From positions 22,363,595-22,427,594 of the forward strand of contig OX335644.1 in assembly GCA_946894095.1 (NCBI GenBank): a stretch of 64,000 bases of DNA, given 5' to 3'. Origin of the DNA: Incurvaria masculella. Taxonomy: Eukaryota; Arthropoda; Insecta; Lepidoptera; Incurvariidae. The notes beneath the pieces were generated by a model that saw only the letters and a program-made list of their open reading frames with translations, did not search any database and was not told where the DNA came from. This document shows positions 54,344 to 64,000 of this stretch, one piece after another; the first letter of the stretch is position 1; the number at the start of each line of letters is the position of its first letter. The translations under genes and the position numbers were made by a program.

Positions 54344-57300
54344 CGCATGGCACCACCAACATTTGGGAGGTATCAATGAATCAGTCCTTTATGAGATGGT
54401 TGGGTTATAACGTCTCGTCTATGGTGCTGGAAAATAGTTTCGTGCAAGAACTGTTGATGGACAAGAACCAACATTATGATGCGGTGATTACGGAGTGGTT
54501 TTTTTCTGACTTGTTCGCAGGGTGAGTCAGTCTCTGTCTGTATTTATTTCTGAACATTAATTATTTTCGGTTATCGTGTCTTTGGTAAATGTGACAAGGT
54601 CGCTTTATTTGGCACAGGTTCCCTTTAGTCTTCTAAGGATGCAAGGACATCTTTAACGTAATTTCTCTTTTCATGATGCTGACTTTAGTGGTGTCTTCAG
54701 CTTAAATACTTAGGCCAAAATTTTGTTTTTGTTTAAAAAAAATATAAGTTGTCATAATGATGATAACTACTAATACAATGACTATATTACACATCAGTCT
54801 CTTCCCATGGTCCGGAATACGTAAATTTTCAGGATTCATGTTACTTCAGTAGCGAGGGGTGTACTCGAGCAAAAAGTGGATACCAAGATTACCAGTAGTC
54901 AATATTACAAGAATTATCTGGTGATTTCTAGATTCTCAAGGGCTACCAAAGATTTCTAAGGGATAACCAAAGATTCCTTACCAAGGGTAACCAAATATTC
55001 TGAGATTTCGTATAATTACTAAGGACTACAATATTTAGCAGTCAAGGCAAACGTGTTATTTTCACCAACTGTTCAATCAGTTAAAAAAGCCTGTGCCATG
55101 AGCATGAACATTAGCCAAAACAGTAAATATTTGTTTTGGCTCATTTATCGATACTTAGATACCATAATATTTACCATAAATGACTGAATTTTAACTGTGC
55201 TAAAACAGAGCAGTATGTGCGTGCCAGTTTTTGAAGCTAACAAACAGATGCAGGGAGTTGCAACGGCCACTACAGAAATTTTGGGAGCGTAGTCCTCGTG
55301 TGTGTCAGGCTATGTTATGACATTAGGTGTGACATTAGCCATACATGACATACAACGTTCCCACGTTACTACGGAACATTCGATCATTTTTACACTAAAT
55401 TAGTGAATAACTTTGTATGGAAAGTCAGACTTTTTATTCAGAGTACCTATATTCAGAAAAAAAAGTATTTAACTTTTGGATTATTTCGATCCTATTAATC
55501 ATTTCCCAAATTTTCTGGAGCGGCTGTTGCAACACCCTGTTTACAAAAGCATTATCCCCAGGATATCGAAGGTGCTGCAGTGCCCGTGGCTGGTCGTCTC
55601 CTCGATGAGCATGCACGCGAACATAGCCTACCTGCTGGACGAGGTCGAGTCCCCGGCGGTGAGTCCGGCCCTCGCGGCCGGCTTCAGTGCGCCGGCGACG
55701 CTGTACGAGAGGACGGTCAACTCGGCGGTGGTGATCGCCAGCTTACTAACAACGATGTGAGATATTTTGGCAAAAGTAAATAATGTTAACAACCATTTAT
55801 ATACGAAATTACACATTCTTACAGATCACATACAGCTTCGAGGAAAACAAAATGTGCAACCTATTGTAATTCGTAAAAAGGCGATGGCTCAGCAAGATGC
55901 TGGATGGGCTCCTCCAGTCGCTGGTCTTCTGCCACCGCCTAGTCGCCTTATAATGTTAACAGGTATCTTCCGTGTTACAACAGTTTAACAATATTTTCAA
56001 GGCATTAATCAAACAGAAGGAAAAAACAAAAACAACCAAAAAAACCAGTAATGTATATGCTGCCAGTTAATTGACAACGATGTAAGATTTTTGGCAAAAG
56101 TAAATGTATATCCTTAACTTAGTTTCAGTATCTTTATTTCCTCCAATAGATGTTTATTACACATTCGGATACATCAATGTTTTTTTCCTTTTCTGTCGTG
56201 GTCGTCACGGATAATTAATTAAGAGTCAGATCAGAGATAAGGGTGAGGAAATTGTTTTAAAATAATTTATATTTTTATTATAACTTGAGATAAAGGTGCG
56301 TGTCATTCTCATTTTTATCGAAGCGATAGTCAGTAAACACTTGTGTAAAGAATTTTTAAAGCCCAGCCCGCAATCAGCTGTTTTTTATGCCGTATTATTG
56401 ACTCATCTGGTTCTAAATTCTTTAATTCTATATTGTGTTTATTGACGTCATCATTGATCCGTTTTATAAACGTTGATCCGTATTTATAGTAGGCGTAGCT
56501 TACTAGATGTCAACATGGTGTTATTCTGAACCGAAAAGATAATTTTGAACCACGGAGCGCGTACTATATAAGCCAATTTGGTAATATTTAGTCCAGTAAC
56601 TAACGCTTTCTAAATTAAACTAATATTTTTTCTAAATCTGACCCTAGATGTATGCTCTGTGACCACTGAGACCCTCAGATTTATATTAGTTTTGAAAACA
56701 CTCGGTTCAGTATCTAAGAAGATAATTATTTAAAATATGTTTATGAACCGTCGCATAGCAGTGAACCCCTGTTTTATCTTCACGTTCGACTTTCGTCGAA
56801 AAACACAAGTTTTTTAAAAAAAATCTTCCATTACCATTAATTGAATAAGCATTTTTTGAGAATGCGAGTCACTCTAAATTTCGTTCGGAATCTACTTAAA
56901 ATGTCCTCCTTGCTTTGTATGTGGTAGGTTAATGCCCTCCCAGGTTGTTGCCAACCATTGACGTTTTCTAATCTCATTGGTGAAGAAATTGATCAGAAAG
57001 TCTAAGCATTTTCTGGTGCACTACAAGGTAGCATGCTTGGCCCAATACTTTTTCGTTTTTGTAAACCATTAATCATCGCAAACGATACAATTCATTGGTT
57101 TATTTTTGAATATAATGACCGGAGGCCACTACTACCTCAGCATAAATATGTCACAAGGTTAGGACAAAATACCATTGAAAAATATTTGTATTTTAATATG
57201 TTTGCTCATAAGAAAATACCACTTCCTTAATCTAATGTAATCTGACTACTATATGCGCAAATCAAAATAAACATACCCTTTTTCGCCATAAAAAATTGGT

Positions 57301-60300
57301 AGTGTGGACTGGGACTGCCGGAGTGCACCCGCGATTGCTTTGTAACGTGTTTGCAATATTTTTTTGTTGTTATGAGAAACTGTGTTCTAAACTTCTCGAT
57401 GTTTAAATCAATTAATTGAAATTGTGTTTTTTGTTGAAAATATTACAATCGTTTCGAATCAAACTGTTCAGTAACCAAAAAAATTGTGTTTCATGCTGTC
57501 GATTCCTTTTTTTTCAAATTGCAGCTACCTCGACCAACCGCGCGAGAGAGCGGACTACGAGCGTCTGTACGCGGCGGCTGCGCATGCGCGAGGGGTCGCC
57601 CTCCCGGAGTACGCGGACGCCTTTCACGACATAGCGCTGCTGTTCGTCAACTCGCACGCGTCCTTTAGCCAGGCCACGCGTCTACCACCCAACGCCGTGG
57701 AGATCGGCGGCTACCACATTGACCAGTTTCCCGCTGCGCTGCCCAAGGTACCTAAATAGCTATCGCGACTTACGAGCGCTTGTTCGCTGCGGTGGCGGCG
57801 GGGCAGGCGTGAGGAGTCGCCCTCCCGGAGTACGCGGGCGCCTTTCACGACATAGCGCTGCTGTTCGTCAACTTGCACGCCTTCTTTAGCCAGGCCACGC
57901 GTCAACCACCCAACGCCGTGGAGATCGGCGGCTACCACATTGACCCGTTCCCCGCTCCGCTGCCCAAGGTACCTAAATAGCTCTAGCGACTTACGAGCGC
58001 TTGTTCGCTGTGGTGGCGGCGGGGCAGGCGTGAGGAGTCGCCCTCCCGGAGCACGCGGGCGCCTTTCACGACATAGCGCTGCTGTTCGTCAACTCGCACG
58101 CGTCCTTTAGCCTGGCCACACGTTTAACACCCAACGCCGTGGAGATCGGCGGCTACCACATTAACCCGCTCCCCGCTCCGCTGCCCAAGGTACCTAAATA
58201 GCTCTGGCGACCTACGAGCGCTTGTTCGCGGCGGTGGCGGCGGAAGGCAGGCGCGAGGAGTCGCTCTCCCGGAGTACGCGGGCGCCTTTCACGACAAAGC
58301 GCTGCTGTTCGTCAACTTGCACGCGTCCTTTAGCCAGGCCACGCGTCTACCACCCAACGCCGTTGAGATCGGCGGCTACCACATTGACCCGCTCCCCGCT
58401 CCGCTGCCCAAGGTACCTGAATAGCTCTGGCGACCTACGAGCGCTTGTTCGCGGCGGTGGCGGCGGGGCGGCAGGCGCGAGGAGTCGCCCTCCCGGAGTA
58501 CGCGGGCGCCTTTCACGACAAAGCGCTGCTATTCGTCAACTTGCACGCGTCCTTTAGCCAGGCCACGCGTCTACCACCCAACGCCGTTGAGATCGGCGGC
58601 TACCACATTGACCCGCTCCCCGCTCCGCTGCCCAAGGTACCTAAATAGCTCTGGCGACCTACGAGCGCTTGTTCGCTGCGGAGGCGGCGGGGCAGGCGTG
58701 AGGAGTCGCCCTCCAGGAGTACGCGGGCGCCTTTCACGACATAGCGCTGCTCGTGTCTGCAGAAATAGTTACGAACGACCTTGGCGTCATCTAGCTTTAC
58801 GCACACACCCCCTTAATGTTTTAGCAAACAAATGCTCACCCGGTACCTTGTGATGGTAGAGGGTTGGTGTGATGTTTTTTTTTCTTTCCTTGCAACGCGC
58901 TGGATTTTATGCCAGCTCACGAATTTTATGACTACCACATGTAGACTAGTTTCGTGTGAACGGCCAGCGCGTTGCACGGAAAGACAAAAATATCACACCA
59001 ACCCTCTACCATCACAACCTACCTACTGACTTATCGGTACTCACTCACTGAGAGATGTGACATGTCAGAACTCTTCACTCTGCAGGACCTCCAACAACTG
59101 CTGGACAGTGCGTCCGAAGGTGTCATCTACTTCAGCATGGGTTCTGTCTTCCAAACCTCGGATCTTCCGGAAGAGAAGTTGAATCAGCTCGTCGACGTGT
59201 TCCGAGAAATCAAGCAGACCGTCCTGTGGAAGTTCGATGCGAAACTCAAATCGATACCCGAAAACGTTCACATCAGGCCGTGGTTCCCGCAGCCGAGCAT
59301 ACTTGGTACACGTTACTATATCATGCAGAAAGGTTTTTAATGTAATTCTATTCCCATCACGATACTTTTGGTCACGGTAAGGTAAATGGCAGAATCTACG
59401 TTCACAGGGTAGAGACCAAACCTCTGATGCTAAATATGTCGGTCTGAATTACTAAGCAAGTATGTACTGATACTTCATGCTTCGTTATTTGCGGACTAAT
59501 CATATATTGTACTCATTTTTCAGGCGCCTTCTAGGTAACGCAACCATTTGGCGCAGGCAGACCGACACATTTAGTTTTATTTAACCCCCTTTGAGATGGG
59601 CCTGATAATTAGTAGAAGAAATATATGAATAATTCGTTTCAAATCAAGACGAATTTTCAAACGGATAGTAAGTGGTAATTTAACGTAATATGTATTGTCT
59701 TATATTCATACGTATATATACATATATAGGTATGTAACCTCGATGAGTCGTATTCACTACGTATAATATTCACAACGTATAATAGTATTTTTTTCCAAAA
59801 AATTAAAACCATGCAGAACGTATAATATGCCAAGAAGCACTGCATAAAGCGCCCTAATAACGATACATTTAAGGCTGAAATTGCTACGAATCGATATTTG
59901 CTACAATTTCGAAAGGCCTCCTTACGCTAATTGAGACGGTCGACACGTAACGTGCGAGTATACGCTTTAAAAATATATTCATAAGGGCGCTTATCGTAGA
60001 AAAAGTTTTTGGATTATATGATATGCATGGTTTTATTTTTTTGTTAAATAAAGATTATAATATTATACGTTGTGACTATTATACGTAATGCATGGAGAAA
60101 TAAGTAATTTTATTATTTAAACTTTCTTCATGCACTACGTATAAAATTATACGATCTGCATATTAGACGTTCTGCCGTTCCCCCACCTCTATGACAATAA
60201 AAGAGGTTGATACAAAATAGCTTCAAACTCATAACGTATCGACAAATTCCACAGTAGGGGCTCTTTTTAGATAATCTTGATGAAATTTACAGCTCACAAA

Positions 60301-61562
60301 AACGTCAAAATGTTCATTACCCACGGAGGCCAGCTGTCTACAATGGAGGCCATACATTTTGGGGTTCCCTTGATCGGTATTCCGTTGTTTGGAGACCAAC
60401 CGATGAACATGGATCGCGCCGTGAAGAAGGGCTACGCTCTGAAGGTCGATCCCGGATCACGGCAGATCGGAAGAGACTTAAAGACAGCCATTAAGACAAT
60501 GCTTCACCATCCGAGGTGGGTTAAATTTTGTAGACCGGGAGGCCACTGTCGGTAGCCCTGCCTCATCGAGTACCGCCATGAAAAGCTGTTGTGGTGAAAA
60601 AGGATAAAAATTAAGTCTATAAAAAGTTGGTTGCGAAACCTGGCACGTTTGTGCAGTCAAGGAAATAAAGTGGCAAAATATGCGTGCCAAATGTATCATA
60701 AGGTACCACTATGGAACTCTGTCCATACGATTACACTATTTTGTAGTGCCTTAGAAACTTGGTCTGCCGCACCCTGCCGAGCCAGGGTTACCGAGATGGT
60801 GGCCTCCCGGTCTATAAGTCCGTGCTCCATAAATAAAACATGTAAGTTGGTAGGTACCTATACGAGGAATCAAAAGTGGAACAATAGAACATTGAAAAAC
60901 TAATAAAGCTACAAAAATAAGTAGGCACTTGGTTTAAAAATATTTACAGTCCAGTCTTCGAACCGAGCATACTAACTTCCAAGTAATATCTAAATCAATG
61001 TTACTTCCATATTATTGTATAACCACAGTGAAAAGTGCAGTGTACGAAATCCGGGTTTAGAGAAGGATGAAAGGGATTCGAGATATGCTCTAATTGCAGA
61101 AATCGGTGCGCGTATACAGAAACGTGCAAAATATATTTGGGTGGGGATTGAGTACCGAACGTCCACACAGTTCACCCATGCTACATTGGCGTGAAAAGGT
61201 TTCATGAAAAGTCCCCCGCTTTATACGAAATTACATGAAACGACCTCTATGCTCACTTCACTATAACCTAGTGTCATGTTCGCAGCTACTCCCGGACAGC
61301 CAAGCGGCTCTCCCAGTTGTTCCACAACCGGCCGACCCCTCCCGCGCGCCTGGTATCGTACTGGACGGAGCACGTGGTGCGGGCAGGCGCCACACCCCTT
61401 CGCACTACCGCCAGCTCCGTGCCTGCCTACCAGCGCTACCTTCTCGATATTATTGGGCTTATGTTTACTGCTTTTAGCCTTTCCATTTTGGTACTGAGAT
61501 CAATTATACTTAGGTTACTTTGTTTATGTAAAAGGCGCAAAAACAGTAAGAAAACGAATTAA
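54344..61562 (+). CDS. UGT4: UDP-glycosyltransferase exons 3-8, 5' exons not found
   Basis: Exons 54344-54521, 55562-55756, 57525-57747, 59086-59305, 60293-60515, 61286-61562, matching UGT3 exons 3-8 in length and phase. Exon 3: FDAVITEWFF equivalent (YDAVITEWFFSDLFAG); exon 4: VLQCPWLVVSSMSM; exon 5: YLDQPRERADYERLY to GGYHIDQFP; exon 6: YFSMGSVFQTSDL, RPWFPQPSIL; exon 7: FITHGGQLSTMEAIHFGVP, FGDQPMN; exon 8: membrane helix and KKTN tail. I see no exon 1 (signal peptide, SHGILG) or exon 2 (VTYxTPFP) in the 15 kb upstream. Exon 5 is followed by at least five more partial copies of itself. The gene may be 5'-truncated, or may borrow a distant first exon; the intact exons argue for recent function. 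The exon 6 donor (gtacac) is weak. Confidence 0.85.
55990..57480. other. Intron 4 of UGT4, no clear element
   Basis: AT-rich; a stretch at about 56340-56420 (cacttgtgtaaag, cgcaatcagct, ttttatgccgtattattgactcatctgg) resembles 50350-50440 in the inverse direction, so an old repeat is present. Confidence 0.45.
57758..58753 (+). repeat. Tandem array of partial exon 5 copies in UGT4
   Basis: After true exon 5 (57525-57747) the segment from TYERLF to PLPK plus the donor and gtacctaaatagctctggcga is repeated with a period of 221-224 bp: copies at about 57769-57968, 57990-58189, 58211-58412 and 58434-58636, and a truncated one at 58658-58753. Each keeps the donor cccaag|gtacct but lacks the exon 5 acceptor and its first ten codons. 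Copies 2 and 3 have a TGA in the QARGV motif; copy 4 is frameshifted; copy 5 is open through VEIGGYHIDP. Joining any copy to the AG in aaatag would not keep frame. Confidence 0.92.
58850..59015. mobile_element. Foldback MITE just before UGT4 exon 6
   Basis: 166 bp; GTGATGGTAGAGGGTTGGTG then tgatgttttttt..ctttcc, gcaacgcgctgg is mirrored by the right half (ccagcgcgttgc ... caccaaccctctaccatcac). Ends 70 bp before the exon 6 start. Confidence 0.85.
59741..60170. repeat. Cluster of ACGTATAAT words in intron 6 of UGT4
   Basis: ACGTATAAT or its complement ATTATACGT occurs about seven times in both orientations, with gcagaacg near two of them. It looks like a decayed element with repeated sites; ends not defined. 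Confidence 0.45.
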
Positions 61563-61564
61563 AT

Positions 61565-62540
61565 GTTTTGCCTAGTTTAATGTTCTATTCACATATTCAT
61601 TTCACATATGCATCAGAAAATTTCGCCTCTCATGCAAACGTAGTTTATTAATAATTTGAAAACCACTGTTTTCCAACCAATTTACTTGATTTTGGTACCT
61701 AATTTAAAGCAATTATTTAATTTTTAAATAATTTTTTTCGGTAAATGTATCCTGATTCAAACTAAATTTGTATGAATATTTTAGTTTCGTTTTCATATGC
61801 TTCGTTTTGATTTTTCAAAAAAAAACAAAAACGTGCAGACACTGATATTTGTTGGCTGATATAAGATATTAAATATAAATTATTGGTGACAATTCTGGTG
61901 CTAGTCTAGAGAAATAGAAGTGCAAGAGTTAGCCGCGAAGCAAGGGAATGGAGAGATGGATTATGTGCATCGGGAAGTGAGTGTGCCGACTGAACAACTC
62001 CGATACCATACCGGCGAAATGGGATTCAAATGTGGGTTGAAACATTAGCTGCTTCGGTTGCGGGCGGTGAGCGCGCATACAGCTCCGCTACCTGTCTGGA
62101 GAACAGGGAACGAACTTCATCCACGTGGCACCTCCATTGAGAGTACCAAAGCAATATGCGGAGACGTACCGAAGACCTAAGGGGCTTGGTCCCCGCCTGG
62201 AGGTTTTCGGGCGTTCAGCGGGAATAGCATCTCCCTATGTATAGCCTAACGGTTGTTCACTGGGAGCGACGGGAAAGTCGTATAGCCTGCACATGAATAC
62301 ACGACCCTAATCGCAGTCGACGGCCGTCATTTGGCAATTGACAGATCGAGATGTTAAACGCTGGACTGAGCGAAATATGGCAGCACAAACCGATAAAGTA
62401 CAACGCACGCACGCAATAAATTTACACTTTATGCAACCCGCATTGCTAATTTAACAAATTTCACATCGTATGTACATATAAAGGTAGTAAAGACTTAATA
62501 TCATCGATAACACTATAATCAGGGCTAATTGGATTAACTA
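61565..62540. other. Space between the tail-to-tail genes UGT4 and UGT5
   Basis: About 1 kb holding the 3' ends of both convergent genes. No coding frame; a moderately GC-rich middle (61900-62320) is unidentified. Confidence 0.5.
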
Positions 62541-62545
62541 TTAAT

Positions 62546-64000
62546 CTAGTTCCTCTTCTTTTGACCCTTCGGAGAGGTGGCGTCGGCAGGATTGCTTCTA
62601 AAGATGCGACGAATCAGAGCTCGTATTAAGAAAAATACAAGCAACAATGCTGCTATAATTAATGCAAGTATGTCCAGGAGATAGCGCTGGTATGCGGGCA
62701 CGGTGCGGGCGGCAGTGCGCAGGTGCGAGGCGCCGCCTGTCCGTATCACGTGCTCCGTCCAGTACGACAGTAGGCGCGCGGGAGGGATCGGCCGGTCGTG
62801 AAACAGCTGGGAGAGCCGCTTGGCCGTCCGGGCGTAGCTGTGAACATGACAGCAGGCTTTATCGAGAGTAGACTAACGCTCCTTCTTTCGAACGAATCGC
62901 TAGGCGCAAATAACATTCAAATTTAAACACGCACTAACCCATCCTAGTCATCGCCGTCATACTTTCTTTGTAACCGTCACCCTTCTAGTGAAGTGACTAC
63001 ATTTGTATTTAAAAACCTTAGAGGCTGGTTTTCAAAAGTAACGGTCATTCAAACAGGCAATCATTCCTTAAGAACACGAATGCGAAACGGTCTGGAAAAT
63101 ATCGTGAAGAATCTGTACTTCGTTAGTGTAAGACTCGATGCTGAGATTCATAGACGTTACTCGCACTTGGCTGAGCCAAAGTATGGCTTCCGACTGTCAT
63201 ATTTGACATTCGGGCCATACATTTTATGTCAAAACTGACAGGCGAAAGACATACTTTGGCTCGGCTAAGTACGAGTAACGTCTATGAATCTCAGCATAAC
63301 ACATTCCATACTCGGTGGACACAGTAATGCGCCTGAGCCTTGCTTCTTGGAAGTTACAAATGGAAAACATTTAATATATTAATTATCAAAACGATCAGAC
63401 GGCAAAAGACCAGACGGTATGACCCTGGTCCCGTGGAAAAAGGGAAAGGCATTAGTGTGGGATGCAACGTGCGCTGACACACTAGCGCCGAGCCACGTCC
63501 TTGCTTCCTCGCGCTTAGGTGGGGCTGCGGCAGCAATTGCTGCAGGTAACAAAAGAAAAAAATATGAGTCGCTATCAGACCTCTTTGAATTTTTACCTTT
63601 TGCGGTGGAAACTCTTGGTGCGTGGTCATCCGAGTCCTTAGCTTTCGCAGATGTGCTTGGAAAACTCTTAAGCGAGACCTCGGGCGATTCACGCTCCAAA
63701 ATGTTTTTTGTTCGCCGCATAAGCATTGAAATTCAAAGAGGAAATGCTATAAGTATTTTAGGGACAATGGCTGCCTCGGCAGACCTAGAGGAGATATTTT
63801 ATTTATAATGCACATACTATATTCTCTATTTGTATGAATAAAAGAATGACACAGAAAATGAAAAAAAAAAAAAAACAGAAAATTGATAAAAACAAACCCG
63901 GGATCCCCCAACATCTTCTGTATAGCACCGTCCAGGTCCTTGCCGAGTTGGGGCGAATGGAGATCAACCTTCAGAGCATAGCCCTTTTGTTCAGCGCGTT
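62546..64000 (-). CDS. UGT5: UDP-glycosyltransferase, last two exons, cut by the window edge
   Basis: Exon 8 (62837-62546) encodes RTAKRLSQLFHDRPIPPARL, TEHVIRTGGASHLR, VPAYQRYLLDILALI, a membrane helix and the KKRN ER-retrieval tail. Exon 7 is partly inside the window (64000-63898): RAEQKGYALKVDLHSPQLGK then AIQKMLGDP with a gtttgt donor, as in UGT1. The end of exon 7 reads GG instead of AG before the donor, changing Ser to Gly at the junction. It resembles UGT1 and UGT2 more than UGT3 and UGT4. The intron holds a foldback MITE and a poly(A)-tailed retroelement fragment. Confidence 0.88.
63139..63296. mobile_element. Foldback MITE in the UGT5 intron
   Basis: 158 bp; TGCTGAGATTCATAGACGTT at the left and its complement at the right, with inner arms gccaaagtatg and catactttggc. 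Confidence 0.85.
63419..63808 (+). pseudogene. C-terminal piece of a non-LTR retroelement protein, poly(A)-tailed
   Basis: Open frame RPDGMTLVPWKKGKALVWDA, then TCADTLAPSHV, AGNKRKKYESLSDLFEFLPF, AVETLGAWSSESL, RRISIEIQRGNAISILGTM. From memory this matches a block found after reverse transcriptase in many invertebrate non-LTR elements. The frame extends a little upstream of the ATG (RPDG). AATAAA at about 63836 and a run of 15 A at about 63861-63875 follow, as expected for a 5'-truncated insertion by reverse transcription. It lies in the last intron of UGT5, antisense to it. Confidence 0.6.

Noticed and set aside
58222..58557. 111-aa plus-strand frame in the exon 5 array
   Set aside because: Frameshifted reading across two exon 5 copies, not a separate gene.

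Overview
The window looks like nuclear DNA of a moth or butterfly (Lepidoptera). It is intron-rich and AT-rich, with GC-rich short exons, and it is crowded with lepidopteran-type repeats: Helitron ends in CTAG, TTAA-flanked MITEs, SINEs with pol III heads and PIF/Harbinger. The backbone is a cluster of UDP-glycosyltransferase (UGT, GT1 family) genes. I cannot assign the numbered UGT family with confidence. Four genes show the same eight-exon plan, or its last six exons, with identical intron phases; a fifth runs off the right edge.

Layout. UGT1 (+) 745-7021 and UGT2 (+) 9293-19774 are complete by reading of exons and splice sites (about 523 and 524 aa). A 523-aa single-exon protein gene of unknown function (-, 20277-21848) follows, bracketed by a 19-bp perfect inverted repeat. 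A 3.7-kb PIF/Harbinger transposon (23550-27262) carries a MADF-type gene and a DDE transposase whose exons interlock on opposite strands. UGT3 (-) spans 39258-29797 and looks complete (about 516 aa). From 39.3 to 54.3 kb lies a repeat-rich stretch with a UGT relic at 48.5 kb. UGT4 (+) 54344-61562 has exons 3-8 but no visible exons 1-2. UGT5 (-) has its last exon at 62837-62546 and part of exon 7 at the right edge.

How the genes work: each UGT would be an ER-membrane enzyme with a signal peptide (where exon 1 is present), an N-terminal acceptor-binding half built by exons 1-5, a C-terminal UDP-sugar-binding half built by exons 6-7, and in exon 8 a transmembrane helix plus a KKxN cytosolic tail. 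They conjugate sugar to small lipophilic molecules such as plant toxins, pigments and insecticides.

The most notable features are: (1) repeated exon-scale tandem duplication inside the UGT genes (exon 1 at 170 bp in UGT1 and UGT2, exon 1 at 112 bp in UGT3, exon 5 at about 222 bp in UGT4 with a fossil in UGT3, fossil exon 8 copies before the real exon 8 in UGT1, UGT2 and UGT3); (2) the interlocked antisense exon layout of the Harbinger genes; (3) the orphan 523-aa gene inside an inverted repeat; (4) different TTAA-specific MITEs sharing a single TTAA; (5) SINEs with the same body but either a 5S-rRNA-like or a tRNA-like head. All exon models are read by eye from splice consensus and paralog alignment; no transcript evidence was available.
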